64,000 nt of DNA from the NCBI RefSeq assembly GCF_002072105.2, contig NZ_MTBC01000009.1, positions 1 to 64,000 of the forward strand, written 5' to 3'. Shown one piece after another: positions 1-7,657 of this stretch (positions are counted from its first letter, which is position 1; each line of letters starts with the position of its first letter). The stretch is from Croceivirga radicis (GTDB taxonomy: Bacteria > Bacteroidota > Bacteroidia > Flavobacteriales > Flavobacteriaceae). Under the pieces are notes generated by a model. The model saw only the letters and a program-made list of their open reading frames with translations. It was not told the origin of the DNA and did not search any database. A program made the translations under genes and the position numbers.

Positions 1-66
1 TTAAATAAAAAATACGGAACTGATTGGCTGAACGAATTGAAAGCAAAACCATTCGGAATAAAATAA
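1..66 (+). CDS. C-terminal end of an unidentified protein (partial)
   Basis: The window opens in a reading frame that runs uninterrupted for 21 codons and stops at TAA 64-66. The residues (LNKKYGTDWLNELKAKPFGI) look like a normal charged protein tail. The start lies outside the window. It ends just before a hairpin-rich site of the kind that also follows the next genes, so it is probably the last part of an upstream cassette gene. No family can be named from so short a piece. Confidence 0.4.
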   Translation, partial: LNKKYGTDWLNELKAKPFGIK

Positions 67-209
67 AAACGTTTTACAACAACGGCTATAGTTCATTACG
101 TCTGAATTTCCTCTCGGAAATTCAATCTTATTAATTATATTTCGGTTATGGCGGAAAATGACTCGCGTCCTTTTCCCGCAAAAAATCATACACAAATACG
201 TTAGCCACA
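66..209. repeat. Cassette-boundary-like site A (two hairpins plus GTTAGCC core)
   Basis: There are two hairpins: GAATTTCC/GGAAATTC (104-111 and 116-123, loop of 4) and GCGGAAAA/TTTTCCCGC (151-158 and 171-179). The core GTTAGCCACA follows at 200-209. That 10-mer is the exact inverted complement of TGTGGCTAAC at 925-934, which spans the stop codon of the enclosed gene. Site C (2945-2998) has the same order: GCGG..TTTTCC hairpin, about 19 nt, then GTTAGC. The organisation resembles integron attC sites, but the core does not strictly fit GTTRRRY and no integrase is visible here. Confidence 0.55.
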
Positions 210-219
210 ATAAACACAA

Positions 220-933
220 TTGAAATTTACAGCCTATAAATATAAAATTATCAGGTACAAAGCTTCAATTACAAAGCTGTTGTTTTGGGCTGGCCTTTTA
301 TTTTTTTCTATTGGATTTTTTTTGTTTTTTTTAAATTATAAAATGCCTCTCGTTGATGATATTAGCAACATAGTTTTATCATTCATATTATTAGGAAGTA
401 TTCCATTTATAAGCTCCCACATTTACCAATATTTTGATTATGAAAGAATCGTTTTTAAAAAAGACGGCCATTTAGAAATTAATGAAGAGGCAATTGTTAT
501 CAACCATTCTTTAAATATACTATATCATGAAATTAAGGACATAAAATTTGGAATAGTCGCCTATTATGGTCAAAGAATTAATATGTTTTATAAAAATCCA
601 GTAGAACAAAAAAGTCTGGGAATTAAAAACTATATTTCAATTGCCACGGATTCCGATATCTATAAATACAATTTTAAACTTGAAAGTGAGGTTCAATTTA
701 AAGAGTTGGAACAAACAATCTTTGAATTAGTTCAAAGCGAAAAGTTGGACCATATTGATTCTAAAAGAAGGATAAAATTAGTTCCTGCCCGATTTAAGAA
801 GACTGGTGAATACAAAAAATTCGTTATTAAACAAATTGTTGAAAAAAGGATAGGCTGCACCGAAGGGCTATTATTGCACGGTTATAACACGGATGATGAA
901 GCTTTTGAATTAAGAAAAAAATACTGTGGCTAA
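220..933 (+). CDS. Membrane-anchored PH-like hypothetical protein
   Basis: This is a 237-residue protein starting with TTG at 220. Two hydrophobic segments (about residues 21-39 and 48-68) form a hairpin membrane anchor. A roughly 90-residue soluble part follows (EEAIVINHSLNILYHEIKDI...), alternating in a way that recalls bacterial PH (bPH2/YcxB-like) domains; that resemblance is by eye only. The gene is AT-rich, stands alone and is bracketed by a perfect 10-bp inverted repeat (200-209 and 925-934), as a mobile cassette would be. Function is unknown; a membrane-associated sensor or defence/immunity role is possible but unsupported. Confidence 0.7.
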   Translation: MKFTAYKYKIIRYKASITKLLFWAGLLFFSIGFFLFFLNYKMPLVDDISNIVLSFILLGSIPFISSHIYQYFDYERIVFKKDGHLEINEEAIVINHSLNILYHEIKDIKFGIVAYYGQRINMFYKNPVEQKSLGIKNYISIATDSDIYKYNFKLESEVQFKELEQTIFELVQSEKLDHIDSKRRIKLVPARFKKTGEYKKFVIKQIVEKRIGCTEGLLLHGYNTDDEAFELRKKYCG

Positions 934-1040
934 CAAAGAACTGAGTTAAAAAACAATTGCTATTGCAGGCTTATCCTGAAAATTCCGCAGGAATTTTCAA
1001 CTTGTCGTGTACTTGTAAAGTTAAGTGCTAACCCACGCAA
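925..1040. repeat. Cassette-boundary-like site B
   Basis: The site begins with TGTGGCTAAC overlapping the stop codon of the preceding gene. CTAACAAAGAACTGAG follows at 930-945, a 16-mer repeated exactly at 3669-3684. A perfect hairpin GAAAATTCC-gca-GGAATTTTC sits at 978-998, and GTTAAGTGCTAACCCAC at 1020-1036. Short direct and inverted core repeats around a hairpin match the design of sites A and C. The rest of the gap to 1172 is AT-rich with no clear promoter box. Confidence 0.5.
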
Positions 1041-1172
1041 CATACCATATAAAAAGATACTGGCACCCATTTAAACTCATATCATAAATTTGGAAAAGAT
1101 AAAAGTAGATTTGGAAAAATAATATTGACTGTATAGACTCAACTTTGTATTTTAATTTAAAAACAATAAAAA

Positions 1173-1928
1173 ATGAGTCAGAAAACAGCAATTATTTCAG
1201 GAGGAAGTCGCGGATTAGGTCGTGATATTGCAATTAATCTAGCAAAAGATGGTGTAAATATTGTTTTTTCTTACTATCAGAACAAAAGCAAAGCCAAAGA
1301 AGTTATCTCAGAAATAGAATCGGTTGGACAAAAAGCAGTTGCTTTTGCTTTTGATGCTAATAAAACCAAAAGCGGACAAGAATTCATCAATAAAGCGACC
1401 AACTATTTGTTGAAAGAAAACGGAGATACAAACTTTGATTTCTTGATAAACAATGCGGGAACAGGTGCTTATAATTTAGTTTCTGATACAACGGAAGAGC
1501 AATTTGATGAGATGATGAATGTACACTTAAAAAGCGTATATTTTTTAACACAGGCAGCTTTACCTTATCTTAATAACGGTGGAAGAATTATTAATATTTC
1601 TAGTGGTTTAACACGCTTTAGTTTACCCGGTATGTCTGCATACGCAATGATGAAAGGAGGTATAGAAGTCTTTACTCGCTATTTAGCTAAAGAACTAGGA
1701 CAGCGTAAAATTACCGCTAATGTAATTGCACCTGGAGCCATTGCAACCGATTTTGCTGGTGGAAGCAATAAAGAAGAACAAAAGGCTGCTTTAATTTCTA
1801 GCATTACTGCTCTAGGCCGAGTAGGAGAAGCTGAAGATGTTGGTGGAACAGTGGCATTCCTGTGTTCTGATAAAGCAGGTTGGATTAATGGACAACGTAT
1901 TGAAGTGTCAGGAGGTATGTTGGTGTAA
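1173..1928 (+). CDS. SDR-family oxidoreductase (FabG-like)
   Basis: This 251-residue short-chain dehydrogenase/reductase is the length of a classical SDR. The nucleotide-binding motif SGGSRGLG is at residues 9-16, NNAG at 93-96, and the catalytic triad is Ser144, Tyr157 and Lys161 (YAMMK). The C-terminal SGG motif is present. It should reduce or oxidise a small carbonyl/alcohol with NAD(P)H in the cytosol; the substrate cannot be read from sequence. An AraC-type regulator gene follows 22 bp downstream, so the two probably form an operon in which the regulator controls the enzyme. The pair sits between cassette-like sites B and C, suggesting acquisition as a unit. Confidence 0.93.
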   Translation: MSQKTAIISGGSRGLGRDIAINLAKDGVNIVFSYYQNKSKAKEVISEIESVGQKAVAFAFDANKTKSGQEFINKATNYLLKENGDTNFDFLINNAGTGAYNLVSDTTEEQFDEMMNVHLKSVYFLTQAALPYLNNGGRIINISSGLTRFSLPGMSAYAMMKGGIEVFTRYLAKELGQRKITANVIAPGAIATDFAGGSNKEEQKAALISSITALGRVGEAEDVGGTVAFLCSDKAGWINGQRIEVSGGMLV

Positions 1929-1950
1929 ATTCTTTTCTTTGATTTTAATA

Positions 1951-2868
1951 ATGAAAGTCTTAAAACATTTCAAAAAGGTAAGCGATTATCATAAATTAGC
2001 TAATATTGATGCACCTGAACATCCATTAATTAGTTTGGTAGATTATAGTCAAGTGCAATACCCATCAAATATTGAAGAATTAAAATGGAGACAGGATTAT
2101 TACACAATTGGCTTAAAGCGTAATGTATCCCATAAATTCTTTTATGGTCAACAGGAATATGATTTTGATGAGGGTGTCATGACATTCGTTGCACCAAACC
2201 AAATCATCAATCTAGGAAATAATCCTAATATTAAAGCTCACAAGCCTTCGGGTTGGTTGCTATTGGTGCATCCGGACTTTTTATGGAATACTTCTTTGGC
2301 TAAAGAAATAAAGCAACATGATTTTTTTGGATATAATGTAAATGAAGCGCTTTTCCTTTCCAAAAAAGAAGAGCAACTGATATTAAATCTCTTGAAGAAT
2401 ATCCGGCAAGAATACCAAACGAATATCGATAAGCACAGTCAGAAAATTGTGATTGCTCAATTAGAGCTACTTCTCAATTATGCAGAGCGATTTTATGCGC
2501 GACAGTTTATAACTCGTAAGATTTCAAGTCATCAAATTTTAGGTCAGCTGGAAAACGTATTGACAGAGTATTTTAAAGAGGGTAGTTTAGTAGAAAGAGG
2601 GCTGCCTACAGTGCAGCAGGTTGCGGAAAGCTTAAGTTTATCTTCAAATTATTTGAGTAGTATCCTCAAATCGTTAACTGGACAAAGTACACAACAACAT
2701 ATTCAAAATAAATTGATTGAAAAAGCCAAAGAGGAGTTATCAACAACATTTCTCTCAATAAGTGAAATTGCTTACAATTTAGGTTTTGAACACCCAGCAT
2801 CGTTCACGAAACTTTTCAAAAACAAAACGCAAATGTCACCAGTAGAATTTAGAAAGACCTATAATTAA
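1951..2868 (+). CDS. AraC-family transcriptional regulator
   Basis: This is a 305-residue protein counted from ATG 1951. An upstream in-frame ATG at 1837 lies inside the SDR gene and is unlikely. The N-terminal two thirds form a cupin-like sensing region (about residues 20-170). The last roughly 95 residues form the double helix-turn-helix of AraC regulators: the first HTH around TVQQVAESLSLSSNYLSSIL and the second around ISEIAYNLGFEHPASFTKLF, ending in the typical SPVEFRK tail. It lies 22 bp after the SDR gene on the same strand and is probably its regulator. The effector is unknown. Confidence 0.92.
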   Translation: MKVLKHFKKVSDYHKLANIDAPEHPLISLVDYSQVQYPSNIEELKWRQDYYTIGLKRNVSHKFFYGQQEYDFDEGVMTFVAPNQIINLGNNPNIKAHKPSGWLLLVHPDFLWNTSLAKEIKQHDFFGYNVNEALFLSKKEEQLILNLLKNIRQEYQTNIDKHSQKIVIAQLELLLNYAERFYARQFITRKISSHQILGQLENVLTEYFKEGSLVERGLPTVQQVAESLSLSSNYLSSILKSLTGQSTQQHIQNKLIEKAKEELSTTFLSISEIAYNLGFEHPASFTKLFKNKTQMSPVEFRKTYN

Positions 2869-2879
2869 AAAATAAACCG

Positions 2880-2998
2880 GTGCCAACCAGATGTTTAATT
2901 TATTGGGGTTATAATTTCCTGCAATCAATTAAATTAGCTTACTAGCGGACATTTTCCGTTGGAAAAGCCCGCAACTAATCATCCACGAAGCGTTAGCA
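2880..2998. repeat. Cassette-boundary-like site C
   Basis: GCCAAC at 2882-2887 opens the site after the AraC gene. The imperfect hairpin GCGGACATTTTCC-gtt-GGAAAAGCCCGC occupies 2945-2972. GTTAGCA at 2992-2998 lies 19 nt further on, directly before the next gene. Site A has the same order and nearly the same hairpin-to-core spacing (20 nt). I infer these are related recombination or regulatory sites rather than simple terminators, because the hairpins lack T-tracts. Confidence 0.5.
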
Positions 2999-3041
2999 AT
3001 AATGAATGGTAATAATTTCTCAGAATAAGACAAAAAGTGAA

Positions 3042-3611
3042 ATGAAAAAGAAGAAAATGAAAATTAAAAATATAATAACATTGATGCTCTTGGCTCAGTT
3101 AATTATTGGTTGTTGTAATACGAATACATATGAAGTTACGATTTCAGGTTTAGAATCGAGAGTATTGATTTTTGACGGAAATAATCCCGTAGAGATAGAT
3201 GAGCAAGCCCCCATTAATAAAGAAGATTTAGTTATTGAATTACTGATTACCGAATTCGAAAGTATCGCTTCAAGTGAACAAATTAAAACTGATGTAAAAG
3301 TGTTAAAAGCGGCCGTTGTGCCATGCGGTGATGACGAATTTATTTACTCGAATAAAATTGAGAGTGTTAAAGTTGAACTACTCAATTTAAATAATAGCGA
3401 AAGAATTGATATAACAAATCAGTTGGTTGTTCTCGGCACTGCTGAGCCCATTTCAGAATATATCCCATCGAACAGTCCAGGTACAAGGGATTATTTAATG
3501 AAATTGTCTGATACAAGCAATATACCAAATCAAATAGACTATCTGATTGAAGCAACTCTGAATGACGGTTCAAAGATTAGTTCAACTGGAGGAACAATCA
3601 ATTTCAACTAA
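3042..3611 (+). CDS. Putative lipoprotein of unknown function
   Basis: This 189-residue protein is counted from ATG 3042; another in-frame ATG at 3006 would add 12 residues before the signal. The N-terminus is MKKKKMKIKNIITLMLL, with a lipobox ending LIIGC, so export and lipidation in the cell envelope are expected. The mature part is beta-rich with no motif that I recognise. It lies between GTTAGCA (2992) and the CTAACAAAGAACTGAG repeat (3669), the same bracketing seen for the 220-933 gene. It is probably a cassette-type accessory gene. Confidence 0.7.
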   Translation: MKKKKMKIKNIITLMLLAQLIIGCCNTNTYEVTISGLESRVLIFDGNNPVEIDEQAPINKEDLVIELLITEFESIASSEQIKTDVKVLKAAVVPCGDDEFIYSNKIESVKVELLNLNNSERIDITNQLVVLGTAEPISEYIPSNSPGTRDYLMKLSDTSNIPNQIDYLIEATLNDGSKISSTGGTINFN

Positions 3612-3668
3612 TGCAGAATAAGAAGTTAGTGAACCCCTTCACATATTGAGGAATTAAAATAAAAATTA

Positions 3669-3693
3669 CTAACAAAGAACTGAGATAAAAACC
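3669..3693. repeat. Cassette-boundary-like half-site D
   Basis: CTAACAAAGAACTGAG at 3669-3684 repeats exactly the sequence that follows the 220-933 gene (930-945); the next bases are AT-rich in both. Here the hairpin and GTTAGC half of the site is missing, and sequence leading into a decayed IS110-type transposase follows. This suggests the IS insertion or decay truncated the cassette boundary. Confidence 0.5.
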
Positions 3694-3786
3694 AACTTTT
3701 TTCTACTTTAAATTTGAGACATCTATATTTTGGCCAAATTCCTGCATTTTTTGGATTTTAGCTATTACGATTAGGAGTTCTTATCC

Positions 3787-3999
3787 TTATCCGTTTATCC
3801 TGACTGGCATGTAATTTTCATCCTAGGGCAGGTCTTATTTGACTATTGCGAACGCTTGTTTCAAAAGCTTGTTGCATACCGCTATCAAAGCAAGTTTTTT
3901 GCTTTTTCCCTTAGCTACTATACGTTCATAGATTGCTTTGCACTGTTTGTTGTACTTACAAGCTGAAAAAGCGCATAAGAACAAAAGGTTCCGTAGTAT
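3787..3999 (-). pseudogene. Decayed IS110-family transposase, C-terminal remnant
   Basis: Translating the minus strand from 3999 gives about 54 residues to a stop at 3835-3837, including LLFLCAFSACKYNKQCKAIY, then ERIVAKGKSKKLALIAV, then CNKLLKQAFAIVK. This is the characteristic C-terminus of IS110-family (Transposase_20) enzymes. Past the stop the same frame continues as DLP-stop-DENY, which matches the usual G-x-x-YDENY tail with TAC changed to TAG. Two in-frame stops and loss of everything N-terminal make it inactive. The DEDD catalytic domain is absent. It marks the end of the accessory region. Confidence 0.8.
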
Positions 4000-4070
4000 T
4001 TAGCTACCACCTTAATTAAGAGGCTGCTTGTTGGTGTTTCGTCATAAAATAAAATAAAAGAACTATATGT

Positions 4071-4096
4071 AAAAAACCGACTTAAGTCGGTTTTTT
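4071..4096. terminator. Perfect palindromic terminator hairpin
   Basis: The 26-bp perfect palindrome has arms AAAAAACCGACTT/AAGTCGGTTTTTT followed by further T residues, so it can terminate transcription in both directions. It separates the IS110 remnant and accessory genes from the LRR gene starting at 4194. Confidence 0.8.
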
Positions 4097-4193
4097 TTAT
4101 TTGCCGGAAATCAGGGTAAGACGGTAAGCATTTAATCTCCATTTTTGTTTTACTCTTTATTTACAGATATTAAATAGATAAATCGTTTTTCTA

Positions 4194-6749
4194 ATGTCAA
4201 ATACAGCAACTACCAACTTGTTTACCTTTTCTTATCCTGATTTTTTTGAGGTTGATGCCCAGAATAGAATAGGGTTTTGGGCCAGTGCCAAAAATGTATC
4301 TTTCGACAACCAGTGGCCTAGTTTGCAAGTAGCGGTTTTAAAGCGGGAAGATTTAGAATCGGATACCTATTCAGGTAGTACATGGCAAGAAAAATTTGAA
4401 GATTCTTGTTTATCCCTGTATTATAAATCGCAAAAATTAGATGCAGAAGAAATGGTTTTCAAAGGTTACCAAACCTACGTTGTTAGGGCGCATACCGATG
4501 CAGCTTTTCAGCATACACATTTTAAGATTATTTATTTCTTTGCCTGCCTGTTGTTAGACGATGAATTTTATCTGGAATTTAGGGGCATTCATGAAAAAGT
4601 TGAGGACAATACCTTGGCCAATTGGATAGAAGAAGCTTTTAGTTCTCTTGTAATTATTGGTGATGTAAAGGACAGGGCAGTTGCTTGGCAACAACATGTG
4701 CTGGACCAAGAAAAAGAGGAGCTAGAATTTAACCAAAGTTATGAAACGGTAGAACCCGAAAAGAAAGTCTTTACGCCTCAGATGCCAGCAAATGGATTGG
4801 AATACTTAAAAATTGGCGATTTTACCTTCGAATTTATTCTAGACGAGTGTAAGGCCAGTATTCCGGATTTTTCAAAAATGCTTGTGGTGGATTTAGCGGC
4901 AAAAACAAAAGACCATAAAGAAGCCATCAAAAAACAATTGTTAGACGATTATCCTGGCGATGGTAAAATAACTCTGCAAATTCCTGCTAAAGGCATCTAT
5001 GAAAATGGGGTGCCCACAGGTAGAATGGTAGTTGAAGAGGGTAAGACCAATGCACCACTTTTTTTGCATACCAGATTTAAGGGTTTTGATTATCGTTTGG
5101 ATTTTAATGGTACGGTTGAATTTAAAGAAGGCTGGTTATTGGTGGCTGGCGAAATGACCAAAAGTTATCACAACAAGGTTTTTCCTATACATCTAGCTAA
5201 GAAAATTTGTATTGAAAACTTAGATTGGAGCAACTACCAATTTACTTCTTTAGAAGAGTTGCAATTGGTAAAACCAGAAACTGTGCGGCATATAGCTATA
5301 GAAAACCCTGAATTTCTATCCTTGCCAAAGCAGTTTTTTACCTTTAAGAATCTTGAAAGTTTAAGTATTTCACAACGGTCGCAATACTATGAAAAGCAGA
5401 AATTACCCCTAAGCGAAATCCCGGAAGAAATTGGAACGTTTAAGGCATTAAAGCGGTTTCATCTTAACGGTGCTTCAGTAAAAGAAATACCAACACAAAT
5501 GGGGAATTTGAAAAACCTAGAACACTTGAGTATTAACAACTGCTTGCTGACCAACCTGCCAGATGGTGTTTTTAATTTGCCTAAGCTTAACTATTTGTTC
5601 GTGGCCAAAAACCAAATACAGGCCATACCAACCCACATACAATTGCCAACGCTTACGCATATTGGCTTGGAACACAATTTGCTAAAGACCTTACCAGAAA
5701 GTTTGGCCCATCAACCTAAATTAAAAGATATAAAACTAGATGGTAACCCATTAGAAATGTTGCCGGAAGCCTTTAATGCAATAGAAAATATTGAATTAAA
5801 CATAGCAGATAAAAAACGTTTGCTAAATTTTGAATATCTAGGAGCAGATGGTAGTGGTTTGGCACCTTGGAACGATTTAGCCTATTGGTCTGTATACGAC
5901 TTGGATTTAATAGCAGAGGTGTATAGCGTAATAGAAAAGAATAAACTAAATACCTATAAAACCCCCTTGGCGCATTTGGTTAAAAAAGCAATTGGATTTA
6001 CCCATACCCAGAAAGAGGATTACAAGGAAATTGGTAACCATAGGTTTGGCGGTATGCCAGATTTACCCATACGTATTCCGTATCCTAGGTTTGGACAAAA
6101 TTGGAGAGCGGAGAAGCCAGATTATGTCTATGAATTTATAGGGCAAGTAAATTGTGAGGCAATTGCGCACCTACAAGACTATTTGCCTAGAACAGGCAGC
6201 TTGTTCTTTTTTCTAGAAACCATGCACAATATTTATGGGGGAGATAAGCATCCTGGCAAGGTAATTTACGTGGCAAATAATAAAGAATTAGCCTCAGGAA
6301 ACCGATTTCAATTTGAGGAAGATGATTATTTTGAAATGGTAGGAACCGCGTACCAAGGTTTTAAGGTGGATGCGAAAATAATGAACAGTGCACCTAGTTT
6401 GTATGCCAGTTATGTAAATACCCATCTGTTTGAAGGCCCTTCTGAAAGTTTAAAGGATGATGAAGATTTGCTAGACGATTTGTATGATACTTTTGAAAAA
6501 CCATTAAATGAGCTAAATACGTATAACTATGCTATGAACAACCATGGCTTTACCCAGCACGAAGCGCCAGAATTACAGGCTTCTTTAGCCCTAAAAGGAA
6601 ATCCGGAAGACTGGGTAATTTTACTTACCGTAACCTCTTCTGGAGACATGCAATGGGGAGACGCCGGTGATATTTTTTACGTTATCCATAAAAGTGATTT
6701 GGCCAAGCAAGACTTTAGCAAGGTGTTCGTAACGCTGGAGAGTAGTTAA
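4194..6749 (+). CDS. Leucine-rich-repeat protein with C-terminal DUF1963-like domain
   Basis: This 851-residue protein has no signal peptide and is probably cytosolic. Residues 1-160 form an uncharacterised domain rich in aromatic residues. Roughly 340-540 carry LRRs of the bacterial type (LPxxIxxLxxLxxLxL, for example NLKNLEHLSINNCLLTNLP). The C-terminal third (about 600-851) resembles DUF1963/YwqG, with FGGMPDLP, FIGQVNC, GSLFFFLE and a final WGDAGDIFYVI segment. DUF1963 proteins are often linked to toxin immunity or SMI1-like functions, but the role here is not established. It stands alone; its stop overlaps by 4 bp the stop of the convergent flavoprotein gene. Confidence 0.85.
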   Translation: MSNTATTNLFTFSYPDFFEVDAQNRIGFWASAKNVSFDNQWPSLQVAVLKREDLESDTYSGSTWQEKFEDSCLSLYYKSQKLDAEEMVFKGYQTYVVRAHTDAAFQHTHFKIIYFFACLLLDDEFYLEFRGIHEKVEDNTLANWIEEAFSSLVIIGDVKDRAVAWQQHVLDQEKEELEFNQSYETVEPEKKVFTPQMPANGLEYLKIGDFTFEFILDECKASIPDFSKMLVVDLAAKTKDHKEAIKKQLLDDYPGDGKITLQIPAKGIYENGVPTGRMVVEEGKTNAPLFLHTRFKGFDYRLDFNGTVEFKEGWLLVAGEMTKSYHNKVFPIHLAKKICIENLDWSNYQFTSLEELQLVKPETVRHIAIENPEFLSLPKQFFTFKNLESLSISQRSQYYEKQKLPLSEIPEEIGTFKALKRFHLNGASVKEIPTQMGNLKNLEHLSINNCLLTNLPDGVFNLPKLNYLFVAKNQIQAIPTHIQLPTLTHIGLEHNLLKTLPESLAHQPKLKDIKLDGNPLEMLPEAFNAIENIELNIADKKRLLNFEYLGADGSGLAPWNDLAYWSVYDLDLIAEVYSVIEKNKLNTYKTPLAHLVKKAIGFTHTQKEDYKEIGNHRFGGMPDLPIRIPYPRFGQNWRAEKPDYVYEFIGQVNCEAIAHLQDYLPRTGSLFFFLETMHNIYGGDKHPGKVIYVANNKELASGNRFQFEEDDYFEMVGTAYQGFKVDAKIMNSAPSLYASYVNTHLFEGPSESLKDDEDLLDDLYDTFEKPLNELNTYNYAMNNHGFTQHEAPELQASLALKGNPEDWVILLTVTSSGDMQWGDAGDIFYVIHKSDLAKQDFSKVFVTLESS

Positions 6750-7645
6750 AAAACTTCATTGGCCAATTCCATATTTACCATGGCACCTACTATATTTCCC
6801 GTAGCACTAGCATAGGCCACGGAACGCATTCTACTGGTTAAATCTCCACAGGCATAAATACCTTTTATATTGGTCTGTTGAAATGGATTTACTTGTAATC
6901 TACCAGTTTCGTCCAATTGGCAACCCATTTCCATCGGAAAATTGGAGTGTAGTTTAAAAGGAACTTGTGCATACAGGGCGGTAAAGTGTTCTATGGAACC
7001 ATCTTCAAATAGTATGGTTTTTAAATGACCATTCTCATGGATAAGTTCTACTATGGCTTGTGTGCGTATACCCACATTGTTCTTGATTAGTTTGGTTCTT
7101 TGTTGCTCTGTAATGTCTGGTTTGCCCTGTGTAAGAAGCGTAAGGTTTTTGGTAAGGTTATGTACCAGGGGCAGCAAGTGCATAGCTTGATCACCATTGG
7201 CTAAAATGCCGGTTTTTTCGTTTTTAAATTCATATCCATGGCAATAGGGGCAATGTATGGCAGTAATTCCCCAGCAAGCCTCAAAACCCTTGATTTTCGG
7301 TAAAACATCTTTAATGCCCATAGCCAAGACCAATTTTTTACTCGTGAACTTTTGCAATGATTTTGTTAGAATTTCAAAACCATTGGGCAGCTTTTTACCG
7401 TTTACTACCACATCTTCTATAAACTGAACATTCTTGTAGTTTAAAACTTGCTCTTTTGCCTTGGCCGCTATCTTGCTGGGTGTTTCGCCATCTTGTGTTA
7501 TAAAATTGTGGGAGTGTGGCGTTTGCTTGTTACAAGGGTTACCTGAATCTATGATCAAAACGTGCCTTAAAGACCTACCCAAAGCCATTGCCGCGGATAA
7601 ACCGGCGTAACTACCACCTACAATAATAACCTCGTAGCTTTTCAA
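6746..7645 (-). CDS. Thioredoxin-reductase-like FAD/NAD(P)-dependent oxidoreductase
   Basis: This is a 299-residue pyridine-nucleotide flavoprotein. It has an N-terminal FAD-binding motif (VGGSYAGLSAAMALG, about 9-23), the redox pair in CPYCHGYE near residue 133, and the C-terminal FAD motif GIYACGDLT. TrxB itself has CAxC; this CPYCHGYE form is seen in the TrxB-like/GliT-type group, so the partner may not be thioredoxin. It is the last gene of the long minus-strand run that starts at 18447, 12 bp after the metallophosphatase gene, and its stop overlaps that of the convergent LRR gene. Confidence 0.88.
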   Translation of the reverse strand: MKSYEVIIVGGSYAGLSAAMALGRSLRHVLIIDSGNPCNKQTPHSHNFITQDGETPSKIAAKAKEQVLNYKNVQFIEDVVVNGKKLPNGFEILTKSLQKFTSKKLVLAMGIKDVLPKIKGFEACWGITAIHCPYCHGYEFKNEKTGILANGDQAMHLLPLVHNLTKNLTLLTQGKPDITEQQRTKLIKNNVGIRTQAIVELIHENGHLKTILFEDGSIEHFTALYAQVPFKLHSNFPMEMGCQLDETGRLQVNPFQQTNIKGIYACGDLTSRMRSVAYASATGNIVGAMVNMELANEVF

Positions 7646-7657
7646 TTTAATAACACC

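Noticed and set aside
1-219. 72-residue minus-strand ORF at the window start
   Set aside because: It lies across the hairpins of site A and the end of a plus-strand frame; its composition (many Cys, Phe, Arg) is typical of antisense of repeats.
1120-1172. Promoter for the SDR gene (TTGACT ... CAACTTTG)
   Set aside because: The spacing is too short and the -7 box lacks the initial TA, so it is only suggestive.
3918-4142. 74-residue minus-strand ORF
   Set aside because: Its open frame is not the one encoding the IS110-like residues; it crosses a palindromic terminator.
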